Shown in pieces: positions 1 through 8,591 of a stretch of DNA of 64,000 bases. This DNA is from Nematopogon swammerdamellus (lineage: Eukaryota > Arthropoda > Insecta > Lepidoptera > Adelidae), in the NCBI GenBank assembly GCA_946902875.1, contig OX336351.1:1550001-1614000 (forward strand). Reading direction: 5' to 3'. The notes beneath the pieces were generated by a model that saw only the letters and a program-made list of their open reading frames with translations, did no database searches and was not told the origin of the DNA. The translations under genes were made by a program, and so were the position numbers. Position 1 is the first letter of the stretch. Each line of letters begins with the position of its first letter.

Positions 1-168
1 CGTTGTTTTGTTATGGGGACATAGCAGTGATTTTCATGTGCCTGTGTTTATGTTCAACAATACATACCTCATATATACCTATTTATTTATTTATTTATTT
101 TTTTATTTCATATTATAAAAAAATCCCAAAAAACTATGGTTTGTGGTTACCTTCAGCAAAACTTTTTA
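1..168. other. AT-rich sequence, nothing recognised
   Basis: Low-complexity T/A-rich sequence with (ATTT)n around 80-105. The short open frame here has no recognisable motif. Confidence 0.5.
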
Positions 169-203
169 ACCCCCGACGAAAAAAAGGAGGGGTGTTATAA
201 GTT

Positions 204-244
<41 letters not shown>

Positions 245-441
245 TGTCTGTGGCATCGTAGCTCCCAAACGGATGGACCGATTTGGATGCGGTTTTTTTT
301 ATTAGGAAGCTTGTTTAATCGGGATGGTTCTTAGCTATGTTTGTAATCAAGTAATAAAGTAATTAAGTAATAAAAAAAAAATCTCTTAAAAAGTGGACCA
401 ATTTGCATACGGTTTTTTTTAAAAAGCTTGAAATAAAAGTT
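169..441 (+). repeat. TG-rich non-autonomous element, copy 1
   Basis: It begins CCCCGACGAAAAAAAGGAGG, followed by a (TG)n run at about 210-242, then CGATTTGGATGCGG and TAATCAAGTAATAAAG motifs. The same order of motifs recurs at 13222-13465 (+), 10280-10470 (-) and 55672-55876 (-), so this is a dispersed family. At 442 it runs straight into a foldback that is also present in the 10.2-kb copy, suggesting the two are one element of about 490 bp. Confidence 0.75.
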
Positions 442-655
442 AAATTACAAATTTAAAAAACCCCCGACTCTTAAAAAGTCAAAAATAATTTCCGTTTACT
501 TACTTAAAGGAGTCGGGGGACCGCTAAGTAAATTAAATATAAAGACTCAAGAGTTGCGCGGGAATTTACTTAGCGTTTCACCGACTCCTTTAAGTAAGTA
601 AACGGAAATTATTTTTGACTTTTTAAGAGTCGGGGGTTTTTTAAATTTGTAATTT
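442..655. repeat. foldback, 74-bp near-perfect arms
   Basis: Arms 442-516 and 581-655 are reverse complements with essentially no mismatch, running from AAATTACAAATTT through CCCCCGACTC to AAGGAGTCGG. The 64-bp spacer has a second inverted pair, CGCTAAGTAAATT at 522-534 and AATTTACTTAGCG at 563-575. A decayed copy lies at 10080-10310 on the other strand, broken by an RTE tail. Confidence 0.85.
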
Positions 656-830
656 TGTGATGTGGAATTTTTCAGCAATAAAAACATAAGCATATCGATA
701 CCTCAGCACTATTATGCAACACGCTCAAAATTTTGCAGTGTGACACATGGCGAATAATTCTGTACCACTCCAAAAGATTTCGATTATTCTTTGCTATGTA
801 ATATTACTAAAAAGAATGAAATAAAAGCGA
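656..830 (-). repeat. copy of the 8790-8960 repeat
   Basis: Contains ATGGCGAATAATTCTGTACC, GATTTCGATTATTCTT and the flanking GTGATGTGGA. These match, in reverse, 8790-8950 and 46400-46530, which are parts of the segmental duplication described below. Confidence 0.7.
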
Positions 831-1305
831 GGCGGAATCGCAAGGCCGAAGGCCGAGCGATTCCGCCGAGCACACTAAAGCAAATTACTACAAAAACTGT
901 GAATTAAAAAACTATTTATAAAAAATACAAAAACCGACTTAAAAATGTATGAAATAAAAAAAAATATTTTTTTTAGGTTTAGTTTATAAATTATTTTAGT
1001 TTAGTTTTTCATATTTCTTAATTTTAGTTTAATTTTATTGTTATATTGTATGATTGTGTCATGATTTTTAAAATAGATTTTAATATGAAATAAAAAAAAA
1101 TCGAACCCTAGAGTTGAAGGCGGTGCTAAACCAAGCAAAAATTATGGATGAAAGAAAACATGAGTGGATGATATCCTTTTGTGATTTTGTGTAACCTTCT
1201 TATGCACCACCTTCAACTCTAGGGTTAGATTCTTTTTTATTTCATATATTTTTGAAGTTGGTTTTTATATTTTTTATAAATAGTTTTTTTTTTTTATTTA
1301 CATTT
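831..1305. repeat. FB-P foldback element, copy 1 (interrupted)
   Basis: A hairpin GGCGGAATCGC / GCGATTCCGCC (831-867) encloses AAGGCCGAAGGCCGA. Beyond it, inner arms 1085-1125 and 1206-1245 (CGAACCCTAGAGTTGAAGGC) and outer arms around 905-955 and 1240-1300 (TATGAAATAAAAA, AAAACCGACTT) form the palindrome of the FB-P family. Extra AT-rich sequence at about 960-1080 separates the outer and inner left arms. Other copies lie at 5800, 44718, 50345 and 54680. Confidence 0.75.
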
Positions 1306-1390
1306 GTTCCACTGTCGCCTTTGAGAGTCCGCTTCGGTCAAAATTCTAGACTAAATCCAACCGTCGTCGTCGACCGAGCACTTTGTGAGC

Positions 1391-1575
1391 ATGTAAGATG
1401 GACTGGATGTAAGATGGCCGCATAGCAACCTCGGTTGTGTTCTCCTCTAGTCCAGTATAGCCAACAATCCAGGGAAGTCTCCGGTATGGCACCTACCTTC
1501 TCGGAGGTGATATTGGCTAGTCAGAGCATGTGCTTTGGCCCCTCTGACTCAGCTACCCATACCGGATTACATAAA
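1391..1575 (+). repeat. C element, copy 1
   Basis: Runs from GTAAGATGGACTGGATGTAA through TCTAGTCCAGTATAGCC and TCTCCGGTATGGC to a terminal GATTACATAAAAAAAA. Copies at 18484 and 47035 have the same order and the same A-rich 3' end, consistent with a LINE or SINE 3' tail. The 105-codon frame here is just this repeat read through. Confidence 0.7.
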
Positions 1576-2147
1576 AAAAAAATATGTCTAGACATAAGCA
1601 TATTTTATCCAAATTGTATCGGACGGCCAAGCAAGCCCTTCTTGTACTGCTCGGAAATTCCACGCTGGGCGACTTCAACCTGTAGTCCACATACGGGATG
1701 TTCAAGTTTTCGTTATATTTCTTCTTTTTTTGTTGTAATATGGGCAGTCTAATCTACGCTCCTGTCCTGTAATTTTTTGAATACCTATAAAGTGATGACT
1801 CAATAAAGCTTACTTAAAAAAATAATAAAAAAATCAAATCTTTTCGATCGAAATACAAATTTTTATCTCCGATGTTGTAGGTATATTTTATCTAAAAAAA
1901 TTACAGAAACGTAGATTGGACTGTTCTTAAGACAATAATTTTTTTAAATCGGATAATGTTAGGGGGCTATAAAACATAAATGCCGAAAGACGATTTTGTA
2001 TGGAGAAAGTTAACTTCCGTCTCGCCTTAAAGGTTGGACATACGAACGGACAGACAGCCGGCGTAGGCTTAATAATAGGGTCCCGTGCGGTATGGAACCG
2101 TAAAACTGACTCTAACGAAACCTAGTATGCTGTAGGAATATACATAT
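1576..2147. other. unassigned AT-rich DNA with a D-element end
   Basis: No coding signal. About 2030-2110 holds the ACGGACAGACAG...GTAATAGGGTCCCGT type end of a D element (reverse orientation). The rest is not recognised. Confidence 0.45.
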
Positions 2148-2740
2148 AAACCACCCATACTGACTGCCTGACTGCCTACAATCTCAACTTTAGTTGAAAA
2201 TGTTTTAAAAATACATACATACATACATAGATACAAACCACACGCTGTATCCCGACAATAGGTGTAAGCATAAACCACCCATACTGACTGCCTGACTGCC
2301 TACAATCTCAACTTTATTTGAAAATGTTTTAAAAATACATACATACATAGATACAAACCATACGCTGTATCCCGACAATAGGTGTAAGCATAAACCACCC
2401 ATACTGACTGCCTCACTGCCTACAATCTCAACTTTAGTTGAAAATGTTTAAAAATACATACATACATACATAGATACAAACCACACGCTGTATCCCGACA
2501 ATAGGTGTAAGCATAAAACCACCCATACTGACTGCCTACAATCTCAACTTTAGTTGAAAATGTTTAAAAATACATACATACATAGATACAAACCACACGC
2601 TGTATCCCGACAATAGGTGTAAGCATAAATCACCCATACTGACTGCCTACAATCTCAACTTTAGTTGAAAATGTTTTAAAAATACATACATACATACATA
2701 GATACAAACCACACGCTGTATCCCGACAATAGGTGTAAGC
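2148..2740. repeat. tandem array, about 120-bp unit, 5 copies
   Basis: Unit starts AAACCACCCATACTGACTGC at 2148, 2272, 2392, 2516 and 2627 (periods 124, 120, 124, 111). Each unit carries AACTTTAGTTGAAAATG, an (ACAT)n tract and ends TGTATCCCGACAATAGGTG. That end motif is the terminal segment of SINE body Y, so the array appears to be a tandem amplification at the end of a Y-type SINE. The minus-strand open frames here are array artefacts. Confidence 0.85.
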
Positions 2741-2925
2741 AGAGTAATAGGTGTTGTGCTGCAAGTACTCTTGTATTACAGCACAACACGTTCCACCACG
2801 TCTAGCAATATATCCGGACAAGATAACTATCAAGCAGCAAGCGAGGCATGAAGATCCACCTGCTGCATGACGGTGGAAGAACCGTGCCAACGTGAGACGT
2901 GGCCAGCTTTAGCACGGCACCTGTT
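2741..2925 (-). repeat. SINE body Y
   Basis: Contains AGCACAACACG, GACAAGATAACTATCAAGCA and CCACCTGCTGCATGAC in reverse order relative to 13962-14300. It adjoins the array that repeats its terminal motif. Confidence 0.7.
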
Positions 2926-3215
2926 TACCGTGTGGGGCCGGTACTTTAAAAGAATAGCCCCACTGCGTCTCTCTCTGTGTATGTCGTAAAAGGCGACTAA
3001 GGGATATGACTCCCTTCTTATATTACTAGGTGGTAGGGTTTAACCCGCCCGGGTTGGTACCACCGCACTGAATCAAAGGTCGGTCGAAACGGCTATGTAA
3101 ATAGTTTGTGTTTTCCGTTCAGTTCAGTGTAGCCGACACGACCGAAGGGAAGCACTGACGCGGCACCAAGTTCACCCGGTGTTATTAGCTGAAACCGTGT
3201 CAGTTTCCATAGAAA
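2926..3215 (+). repeat. SINE: head B joined to body X
   Basis: Head B (GGGGCCGGTACTTTAAAAG, ATGTCGTAAAAGGCGACTAAG) is followed by body X (GGTGGTAGGGTTTAACCCGC, CGGTCGAAACGGCTATG, GTGTCAGTTTCCATAGAAAA). The A-rich end suggests retroposition. Body X here is the same as that following the tRNA/5S-like head A elsewhere. Confidence 0.8.
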
Positions 3216-3320
3216 AAAATCTTATCCTTATCCCTCAGTCGCCTTTTGCGACATGCACGCGGAGAGATGCAGTGGGGCTATTCTATTTAAGTACAGACTC
3301 CACACGGTACGATACTCTAA
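3216..3320 (-). repeat. SINE head B fragment
   Basis: CTCAGTCGCCTTTTGCGACAT and AGTGGGGCTATTCTA are head B in reverse, so the preceding SINE is flanked by an inverted second head. Confidence 0.7.
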
Positions 3321-3600
3321 CTAAACATTCTGTTTAAAATAGTGTGGAGAACTTCGTAATGTTCAATACTAGCCATAAAATACTCAGCACACTACGGGGC
3401 TGCGACGTTAGATTTTATCTCGGCTATTTATTGGTTTCTCGAACCGAAAGTCGTAATATGTAGGTAATATAGGTATTGAATCTAGTTAGTGTTGGTAGGT
3501 ACTATCCCTACGGACTTAGGGGTGGAGTAAAAAGTTGTGTAATAAATAGTCGGGTAAAAACCGACTTCCTAAAAAAAGTAAAACTAAAAAACTATCTATA
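3321..3600. other. unassigned, with an FB-P outer arm
   Basis: 3553-3600 has AAAACCGACTTCCTAAAAAA and AAACTAAAAAACTAT, matching the outer left arm of the FB-P element at 44718. Nothing else is recognised. Confidence 0.5.
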
Positions 3601-4160
3601 CATATAATAAAATCGTAGAGGTAAGAAAGTCTGTACATTGAATGTATTCGGAAAAAAACTAACCAGGGTGGCTTAAAATGAGATACTGAACATGTTAGAA
3701 CAGTTTTTAAAATTTTTGTTTGTTTGTTTGTTTGTTTGTTTGTTTGTCTGTACGCGCATCACGCAAAAACCACTGAACGGAATTAGACGAAACTTTGTAT
3801 AGTGGCAGTTTATATGCCGGGTTAACATAATACGTAAAAAAAAATAACAAAAATAAAAAAAAATTAACAATTATAAACATTATTGCGCGTTTAAAATCAC
3901 GTAGTCCAAAGTATATAATTATATCTTGAGAACTGGCAGCAAATACAATTTGAATAAAATATTCATTCGAAATTTAAAAATAAGTAGATACAACGAAAAT
4001 GACAGTTCTTCTTTTTTATAACTTGAACACAATAGTCTATACATAAAATCGTAAATGCAAAAATGTCTATTTGTACGCGCATCTCGCAAAAACCACTGAA
4101 CGGAATTTGATGAAACTTTTTATAGTGACAGTGTATATCCCGGATGAACATAATAATTCA
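3601..4160 (+). repeat. two related TE fragments
   Basis: Both halves carry AAAACCACTGAACGGAATT followed by GATGAAACTTT/GACGAAACTTT, TATAGTG and a GGATGAACATAATA/GGTTAACATAATA end. The first has a (TTTG)n tract at 3715-3748. The pattern resembles common lepidopteran non-autonomous repeats. Confidence 0.6.
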
Positions 4161-4396
4161 AAAATATAATAAAAATCACGTAATCCAAAGTAAAGGTAAA
4201 AAACAATTTTAAATGTCATGTTGACAACGAAGAACTGTCATCTCGACGTGTGCTGGCCGGTGACAAATTGTTTGATAAATAAAAATAATAATTGAAAGTC
4301 GAAGTTATGTCGCTGTCATTGGTGCAATAAAATTTGTATATCTGTTGTCCGCGGCTTCGCTCGCGTGAAATTCGTATTTAAAAAAAAAGAAAGTAA

Positions 4397-4930
4397 GTAA
4401 CTAAAGGCGGGCCCGAAGGCGGATCTGCGCTCACGTAAACGATAATCTTTCTCGATGAAAGTAACTAAGGGCGAGGCGGAAGGCGGAGCTGAGTTCAGAA
4501 AGAAGAAAAACATTCTTGAAGAAAGTAAGTAACTAAGGGCGAGGCCGAAGGCCGAGCTCTATTCTGGAAGACCATAAACCTTCTCGAAGAAAGTAAGTAA
4601 CTATGGGCGAGGCCGCAGGCCGAGCTGCGTTCAGGAGGAAGTTAAACCATCTTGAAGAAAGTAAGTAACTAAGGCGAGGCCGAAGGCCGAGCTACGTTCG
4701 GATAATTGAAAAACCATCTCGAAGAAAGCAAGTAACTAAGGGCGAGGCCGAAGGCCGAGCTGCGTTCAGGAAGAAGCTAAACCATCTTGAAGAAAGTAAG
4801 CAACTAAGGCGAGGCCGAAGGCCGAGCTACGTTCTGACAAATGATAAACCATCTCGAAGAAAGCAAGTAACTAAGGGCGAGGCCGAAGGCCGAGCTGCGT
4901 TCAGGAAGAAGCTAAACCATCTCGAATAAA
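4397..4930 (+). repeat. left 62-bp tandem array
   Basis: Repeats of GAAAGTAAGTAACTAAGGGC, GAGGCCGAAGGCCGAG, CTGCGTTCAGGAAGAAG, AAACCATCTCGAA. Units alternate between a GCGTTCAGGAAGAAGCTAAAC form and an ACGTTCGGATAATTGAAAAA form, giving a roughly 120-bp higher-order unit in the last part. The first units are the most diverged. Confidence 0.85.
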
Positions 4931-4984
4931 GTTAATTAATATTAAGATTGAGTTAATTTAATTTAAATTTTATTATTAAGTCCA

Positions 4985-5424
4985 CGCTTCTAACGGCAAA
5001 TATACCGTGCATCCTAGAACGTCGCGGTTATTCCCGGCTGGATGGCTAGAGGCCCGATGCTATCACCTTAGTGCCATGGACTAAGGGTAGTTCTTTGATG
5101 TGGGACGCCACTTTTGTTCTCACATTGGCTCCAAGTCACGTTAGGACATCTTCAAGAGCGGCTGGTGCGGCCGAGGCTGGGGCGGAGAGCCTCAAACGCA
5201 GCAAATATAGAAATATAATTCAAGATTTCGAATTTGTTGCGTTTGCGGTTGAAACCCTCGGTCCGTGGAGCAGTGAAGCCAAAAGAGGCTTGAGCTGGTT
5301 GACGCAACTGGTGTCCCGCCATCAAGGGCTTATGTACTTCATTCAAAGGGTAAGCCTTGCCATCCAGCGGGGTAATGCCGCAAGTGATCTAAGAACATTT
5401 GAAAATTCCCGTTTTGTTAGGTAG
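4985..5424 (+). pseudogene. RLE-LINE endonuclease fragment (5' truncated)
   Basis: The frame reads RPDAITLVPW, SLMWDATFV, LAPSH, TSRAAGAA, SLKRSKY, FEFVAFAVETLGPWSSEA and ends in IQRVSLAIQRGNAAS. It aligns by eye with the minus-strand relic at 36310-38980, which reads RPDGISLVPW, SLMWDATCVDTLAPS and RAAGAAANRAEDLKR. A TAG stop replaces the K just before RPDA. The RPD...D spacing and downstream K fit the PD-(D/E)XK restriction-like endonuclease at the C-terminus of R2-type non-LTR retrotransposons. The fragment continues into a 3' UTR with GAAATAAATAG at about 5465. It has no start codon of its own and cannot be functional. Confidence 0.7.
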
Positions 5425-5514
5425 GTTTAATTCTTCAGTTATTAGTATTACTTTTTTATTTATATGAAATAAATAGATTGAGTAAACGATATTATATTCT
5501 ATCGAATAAAGGAA

Positions 5515-5750
5515 GTCTTTAAGGGCGAGGCCCGAAGGCGGAAGAGGGTTTTTGGTTTACCTGAACGCAGCTCGGCCTTCGGCCTCGCACTTAGTTCCTT
5601 CCTTTCTTCCAGAAGGTTTATCGTCTTCCTGAACGCAGCTCGGCCTTCGGCCTCGCCCTTACTTACTTCCTTTATTTGAGAAAGGTTTATCGTTTACCTG
5701 AAAGCAGCTCGGCCTTCGGCCTCACCCTTAGTTACTTACATTCTTCTTTG
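5515..5750 (-). repeat. right tandem array, inverted relative to the left
   Basis: Repeats of CTGAACGCAGCTCGGCCTTC, GGCCTCGCCCTTAGTTAC and AGAAGGTTTATCGT, the reverse complement of the left array unit. About four units are present, the first one (GGGCGAGGCCCGAAGGCGGA) in the forward sense. Confidence 0.8.
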
Positions 5751-5799
5751 GAATACGAATTTTACGCGAGCGGAGCCGCGGGCTCAGCTAGTTTAAAAT

Positions 5800-6085
5800 A
5801 AAGATATAAAAACCGCCTTCAAAAATATATGAAATAAAAACCTAAAAAAAAAGGGTCTTGCTGTAGGGTTGGTTTTTTTTTTAGGTTTTTATTTCATATA
5901 TTTTTCAAGGCGGTTTTAATATTTTTATTTTAAATAGTTTTTTAGTTTTACTTTTTTTAGGAAGTCGGTTTTATGTTTTTTAAAACTTTTTTTTTATTTC
6001 ACAGTTTTTTTTAGTAATTTTTTGCTATTAATGTACTCGGCGGAATCACTCGGCCTTCGGCCTCGCGATTCCGCCTCGCTTTCCA
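5800..6085. repeat. FB-P foldback element, copy 2
   Basis: Arms AAAAACCGCCTTCAAAAATA / TATTTTTCAAGGCGGTTTT and AAATAAAAACCTAAAAAAAA / TTTTTTTTAGGTTTTTATTT with a very short centre at about 5858-5868. The outer right side continues AAGTCGGTTTTATGTTTTT, then the GGCGGAATCACTCGGCC...GCGATTCCGCC hairpin at 6040-6074. It sits directly against the composite element. Confidence 0.8.
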
Positions 6086-6089
6086 ATTC

Positions 6090-7060
6090 TTCAAGATCCG
6101 ATTCTCGGGCTTTTAACGGAACCCCGCAGTACTCAACCCAGCGTTTAGGGTAGTATCTCATTTGACCCACCGACCTGAGTGGAGTCAGCAGCGTGAGCTA
6201 AGAGGAAGCCGAAACCCCCAACTTAGTACTCATGTTGGACTAGCAACGTTTAATGAGTAATCGTCGAGAACAAGTTCTCTACCACACATTATTTCTAACA
6301 GTTGTTACACCGCCCAGTTGCGGGATGGGGTAGCCAACTGCTAGTTTTAAGGGTAGCCACCGTGTGGTCTGCATAGGGAAGCGTCACGGATACTAGTACC
6401 AACTCCGACACCTTGGACGACTGAACGCCTCTGCGATCCCGTACAAGGGTCGCTAATACGGGTCTATGGATCCTGGTGGCCGGGCCCGACACCTTGGGTA
6501 GACCGAAGTCTACCACTGCGATCGCTCCCCAGCGACTACCCTAATGGAATGGAATCCGAACCATGGGTTTCATTCATGTTGATGAAAGAAATTCTCTCTT
6601 TAAAAGTAACGTTTCTAAGAATGTAATACACAGTCGAAATGTATGCAGCTAAGCTCAGATACCAAATCTGGTATCTGATAGAACATTGTTTTGACAACCG
6701 TCCTTAATTCAACAAGGCCAACATTACCTTGACGTCATCAATACATTTGCGAACTTAATAGTCCCAATTGAATCGTGCTCGCTTTTCACGAGGCCCAATT
6801 CAGCTGTAAAGTACTTGATATGGGTGTACGTGCACGAGCTATAATGTACCTTATAGCTCGACTAGAAGATCGGCCGTCCATACATGGCTCGATGTCTAGA
6901 CAGTATAATCAGGTACTTCAAATTAATGGATTTGGATTTCATGGAATAATAAAAAAAGCATTTAGTATGCCTTTGTTTCGGTTGAACAATACCTACTTAA
7001 TATTCGTCTTAGGTATACGGTAATTCATTCTGTGAATCTGTCTACAAGATCTTGACCCAA
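6090..7060. other. insertion of unknown type in the segmental duplication
   Basis: Comparison with 45160-45190, which reads TTTCCAATCCGATCTTGACC without interruption, shows that about 970 bp are extra here. The insert has moderate GC in its first half. Two short frames (6295-6516 minus, 6775-7023 plus) show no recognisable motif. A GATACCAAATCTGGTATCTG dyad lies at about 6658. AAGATC occurs at both edges. I cannot name the element. Confidence 0.5.
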
Positions 7061-7075
7061 TTAAAATAGGACCAC

Positions 7076-7434
7076 GTCAGCCTCGATAGCTCAGTGGTGC
7101 AGACAATCAACTGTCGCTATTGAATGTTAAGCAACGCTGGGTGCGGTCAGTACTTGGATGGGTGACCGCTGACCGTTGGAGGCTGACCGAGGTTCGGATT
7201 CCTCGTAAAACTGTAGGTCCCTTCCCTCCCAATCTTACTTGGTGGTAGGGTTTAACCCGACCGGGTTGGTACCACTGCACTGAATTAAACGTCGGTCGAA
7301 ACGGCTATGTAAATAGTTTGTGTTTTCCGACCAGTTCAGTGTAGTCAGCACGATCAAAGGGGGAAGCACTGACATGGCACTTAGTTCACCCGGTGTTATG
7401 GGCTGACATCCCGGACGTTGTAGGTGATGTTGCA
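7076..7434 (+). repeat. SINE with tRNA/5S-like head A and body X, copy 1
   Basis: The head has an A-box-like TAGCTCAGTGGTGCAGAC, then GTTAAGCAACGCTGGGTGC and GGTCAGTACTTGGATGGGTG at 7126-7169, closely matching the internal control region of animal 5S rRNA genes, then a B-box-like GGTTCGGATTCC at 7191-7202. GTCAGCCTC (7076-7084) can pair with GAGGCTGAC (7179-7187), closing a stem round the 5S-like part. Body X follows. RNA polymerase III transcription is inferred, not shown. The tail is replaced by the tandem array at 7435. Confidence 0.85.
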
Positions 7435-8000
7435 GAACTTAGTAGAATGGACAGACATAAACGTGTTACGGAACCCTACTTTTAATATAAAATAACCGTC
7501 GGAGGACCTTGGTTGAAAATTGTGAAATTTAGTAGAACGGACAGACATACATTTGTTACGGAACCCTACTTTTATTATAAAATAACCGTCGGAGGGCCTT
7601 GGTTGAAAATTGTAAAATTTAGTAGAACGGACAGACATACATTTGTTACGGAACCCTACATTCAATTTGAAATAAATGTTAAATTTTGTAGAACGGACAG
7701 ATATTGCATTTGTTACGGAACCCTACATTCATCTTGCAGAACTTAGTCGACTGGACAGACATAAACGTGTTACGGAACCCTACTTTTATTATAAAATAAC
7801 CGTCGGAGGACCTTGGTTGAAAATTGTAAAATTTAGTAGAACGGATAGACATGCATTTGTTACGGAACCCTACATTCATTTTGAAATAAATGTTCAATTT
7901 AGTAGAACAGACAGACATGCATTTGTTACGGAACCCTACATTCATTTTGCAGAACTTAGTAGAATGGACAGACATAAACGTGTTACCGAACCCTACTTAA
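7435..8000 (+). repeat. tandem array, CGGACAGACAT...GTTACGGAACCC units
   Basis: Eight units of TTAGTAGAACGGACAGACAT, TTGTTACGGAACCCTAC, with linker variants carrying AAATAACCGTCGGAGGACC. The array begins inside SINE body X, where GTAGGTGATG is followed by TTGCAGAACTTAG. The copy at 45545-45745 has three units. The 77-, 89-, 98- and 130-codon frames on both strands are by-products of the array. Confidence 0.85.
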
Positions 8001-8441
8001 CAGTTGCACTCCGGGAGTGCCGGCAGATCCCGTGCCACTCTAACTTAACCCTTGACGCAATGACTTAAGGTTTCATTTTAAAAATGACGCTGACGCGATG
8101 TCGCGTGTTATACATTTTTTACCCACCTAAAAAAGTGCCAAGCGCCGCTAAAGAAGTTTTCACTTCAAAAACCTCAGGGTTATCCCCTTTCAAATAAAAA
8201 AAAAAGAATTTTCAAAATCGGCCCACAATTGATGGAGTAATCGCGTAACAAACATCCAAAAAAAGAAAACATACCGTCGACTTGAGAATCTCTTAGGTCT
8301 AAAGTAAATTGCTCGTGAAGACAAATGCAACGAGCCCAAACACGATGGGTTTATGATGTGTAGTTTAGGAGTTCCTATGGCCACCTTCTGTCTCCATCAT
8401 CAGACCAGCTCGATGGTACTCGTACCATAATAAATTAAGCG

Positions 8442-8591
8442 CACCTGCAGCGGGAGCACAAATGCGTCGATAAGCCTTTATCGATCGATAAACATCTATT
8501 CGTCTTCTTCTATTCTACTTCGTCGAACGAAGCAAATAGATGTTTATCGATCGATCTATGCTTATCGACGCATTTGTGCTCCCGCTGCTGG
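8442..8591. mobile_element. 150-bp foldback with paralogous empty site
   Basis: Arms 8448-8500 and 8534-8587 are inverted copies (CAGCGGGAGCACAAATGCG, TCGATAAGC, TTATCGATCGATAAACATCT). The corresponding place in the second duplication copy, near 46205, reads AATTAAGCGCCGGTCGG with no insert. So this element arrived after duplication or was lost precisely from the other copy. Confidence 0.8.

Larger units (their letters stand above)
4346..5789. mobile_element. composite inverted element with captured RLE-LINE fragment
   Basis: The outer ends are inverted: GTCCGCGGCTTCGCTCGCG then GAAATTCGTATTT at 4348-4380, and GAATACGAATTTTACGCGAG then CGGAGCCGCGG at 5751-5782. These ends resemble the O family. 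Inside each end lies a tandem array of a roughly 62-bp unit built round GAGGCCGAAGGCCGAGCT, about nine units on the left and about four on the right in opposite orientation. The middle (4985-5424) is a piece of retrotransposon endonuclease with its 3' UTR. No transposase is visible. It may be a non-autonomous foldback element that swallowed a LINE insertion, or two inverted arrays joined by rearrangement. Confidence 0.7.

Noticed and set aside
2148..2740. CRISPR-like array of regular repeats
   Set aside because: Repeats are contiguous 111-124-bp units without unique spacers, and the sequence is eukaryotic.
7126..7169. A 5S rRNA gene
   Set aside because: Only the internal control region is 5S-like; the 5' half and 3' end of 5S rRNA are absent and the same hybrid recurs in eight SINE copies.
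7396..8068. Several 77- to 130-codon frames on both strands between 7.4 and 8.1 kb, and similar ones at 45.4-45.8 kb
   Set aside because: They read through the GGACAGACAT...TACGGAACCC tandem units on both strands. There are no domains and unit number differs between the two duplication copies.
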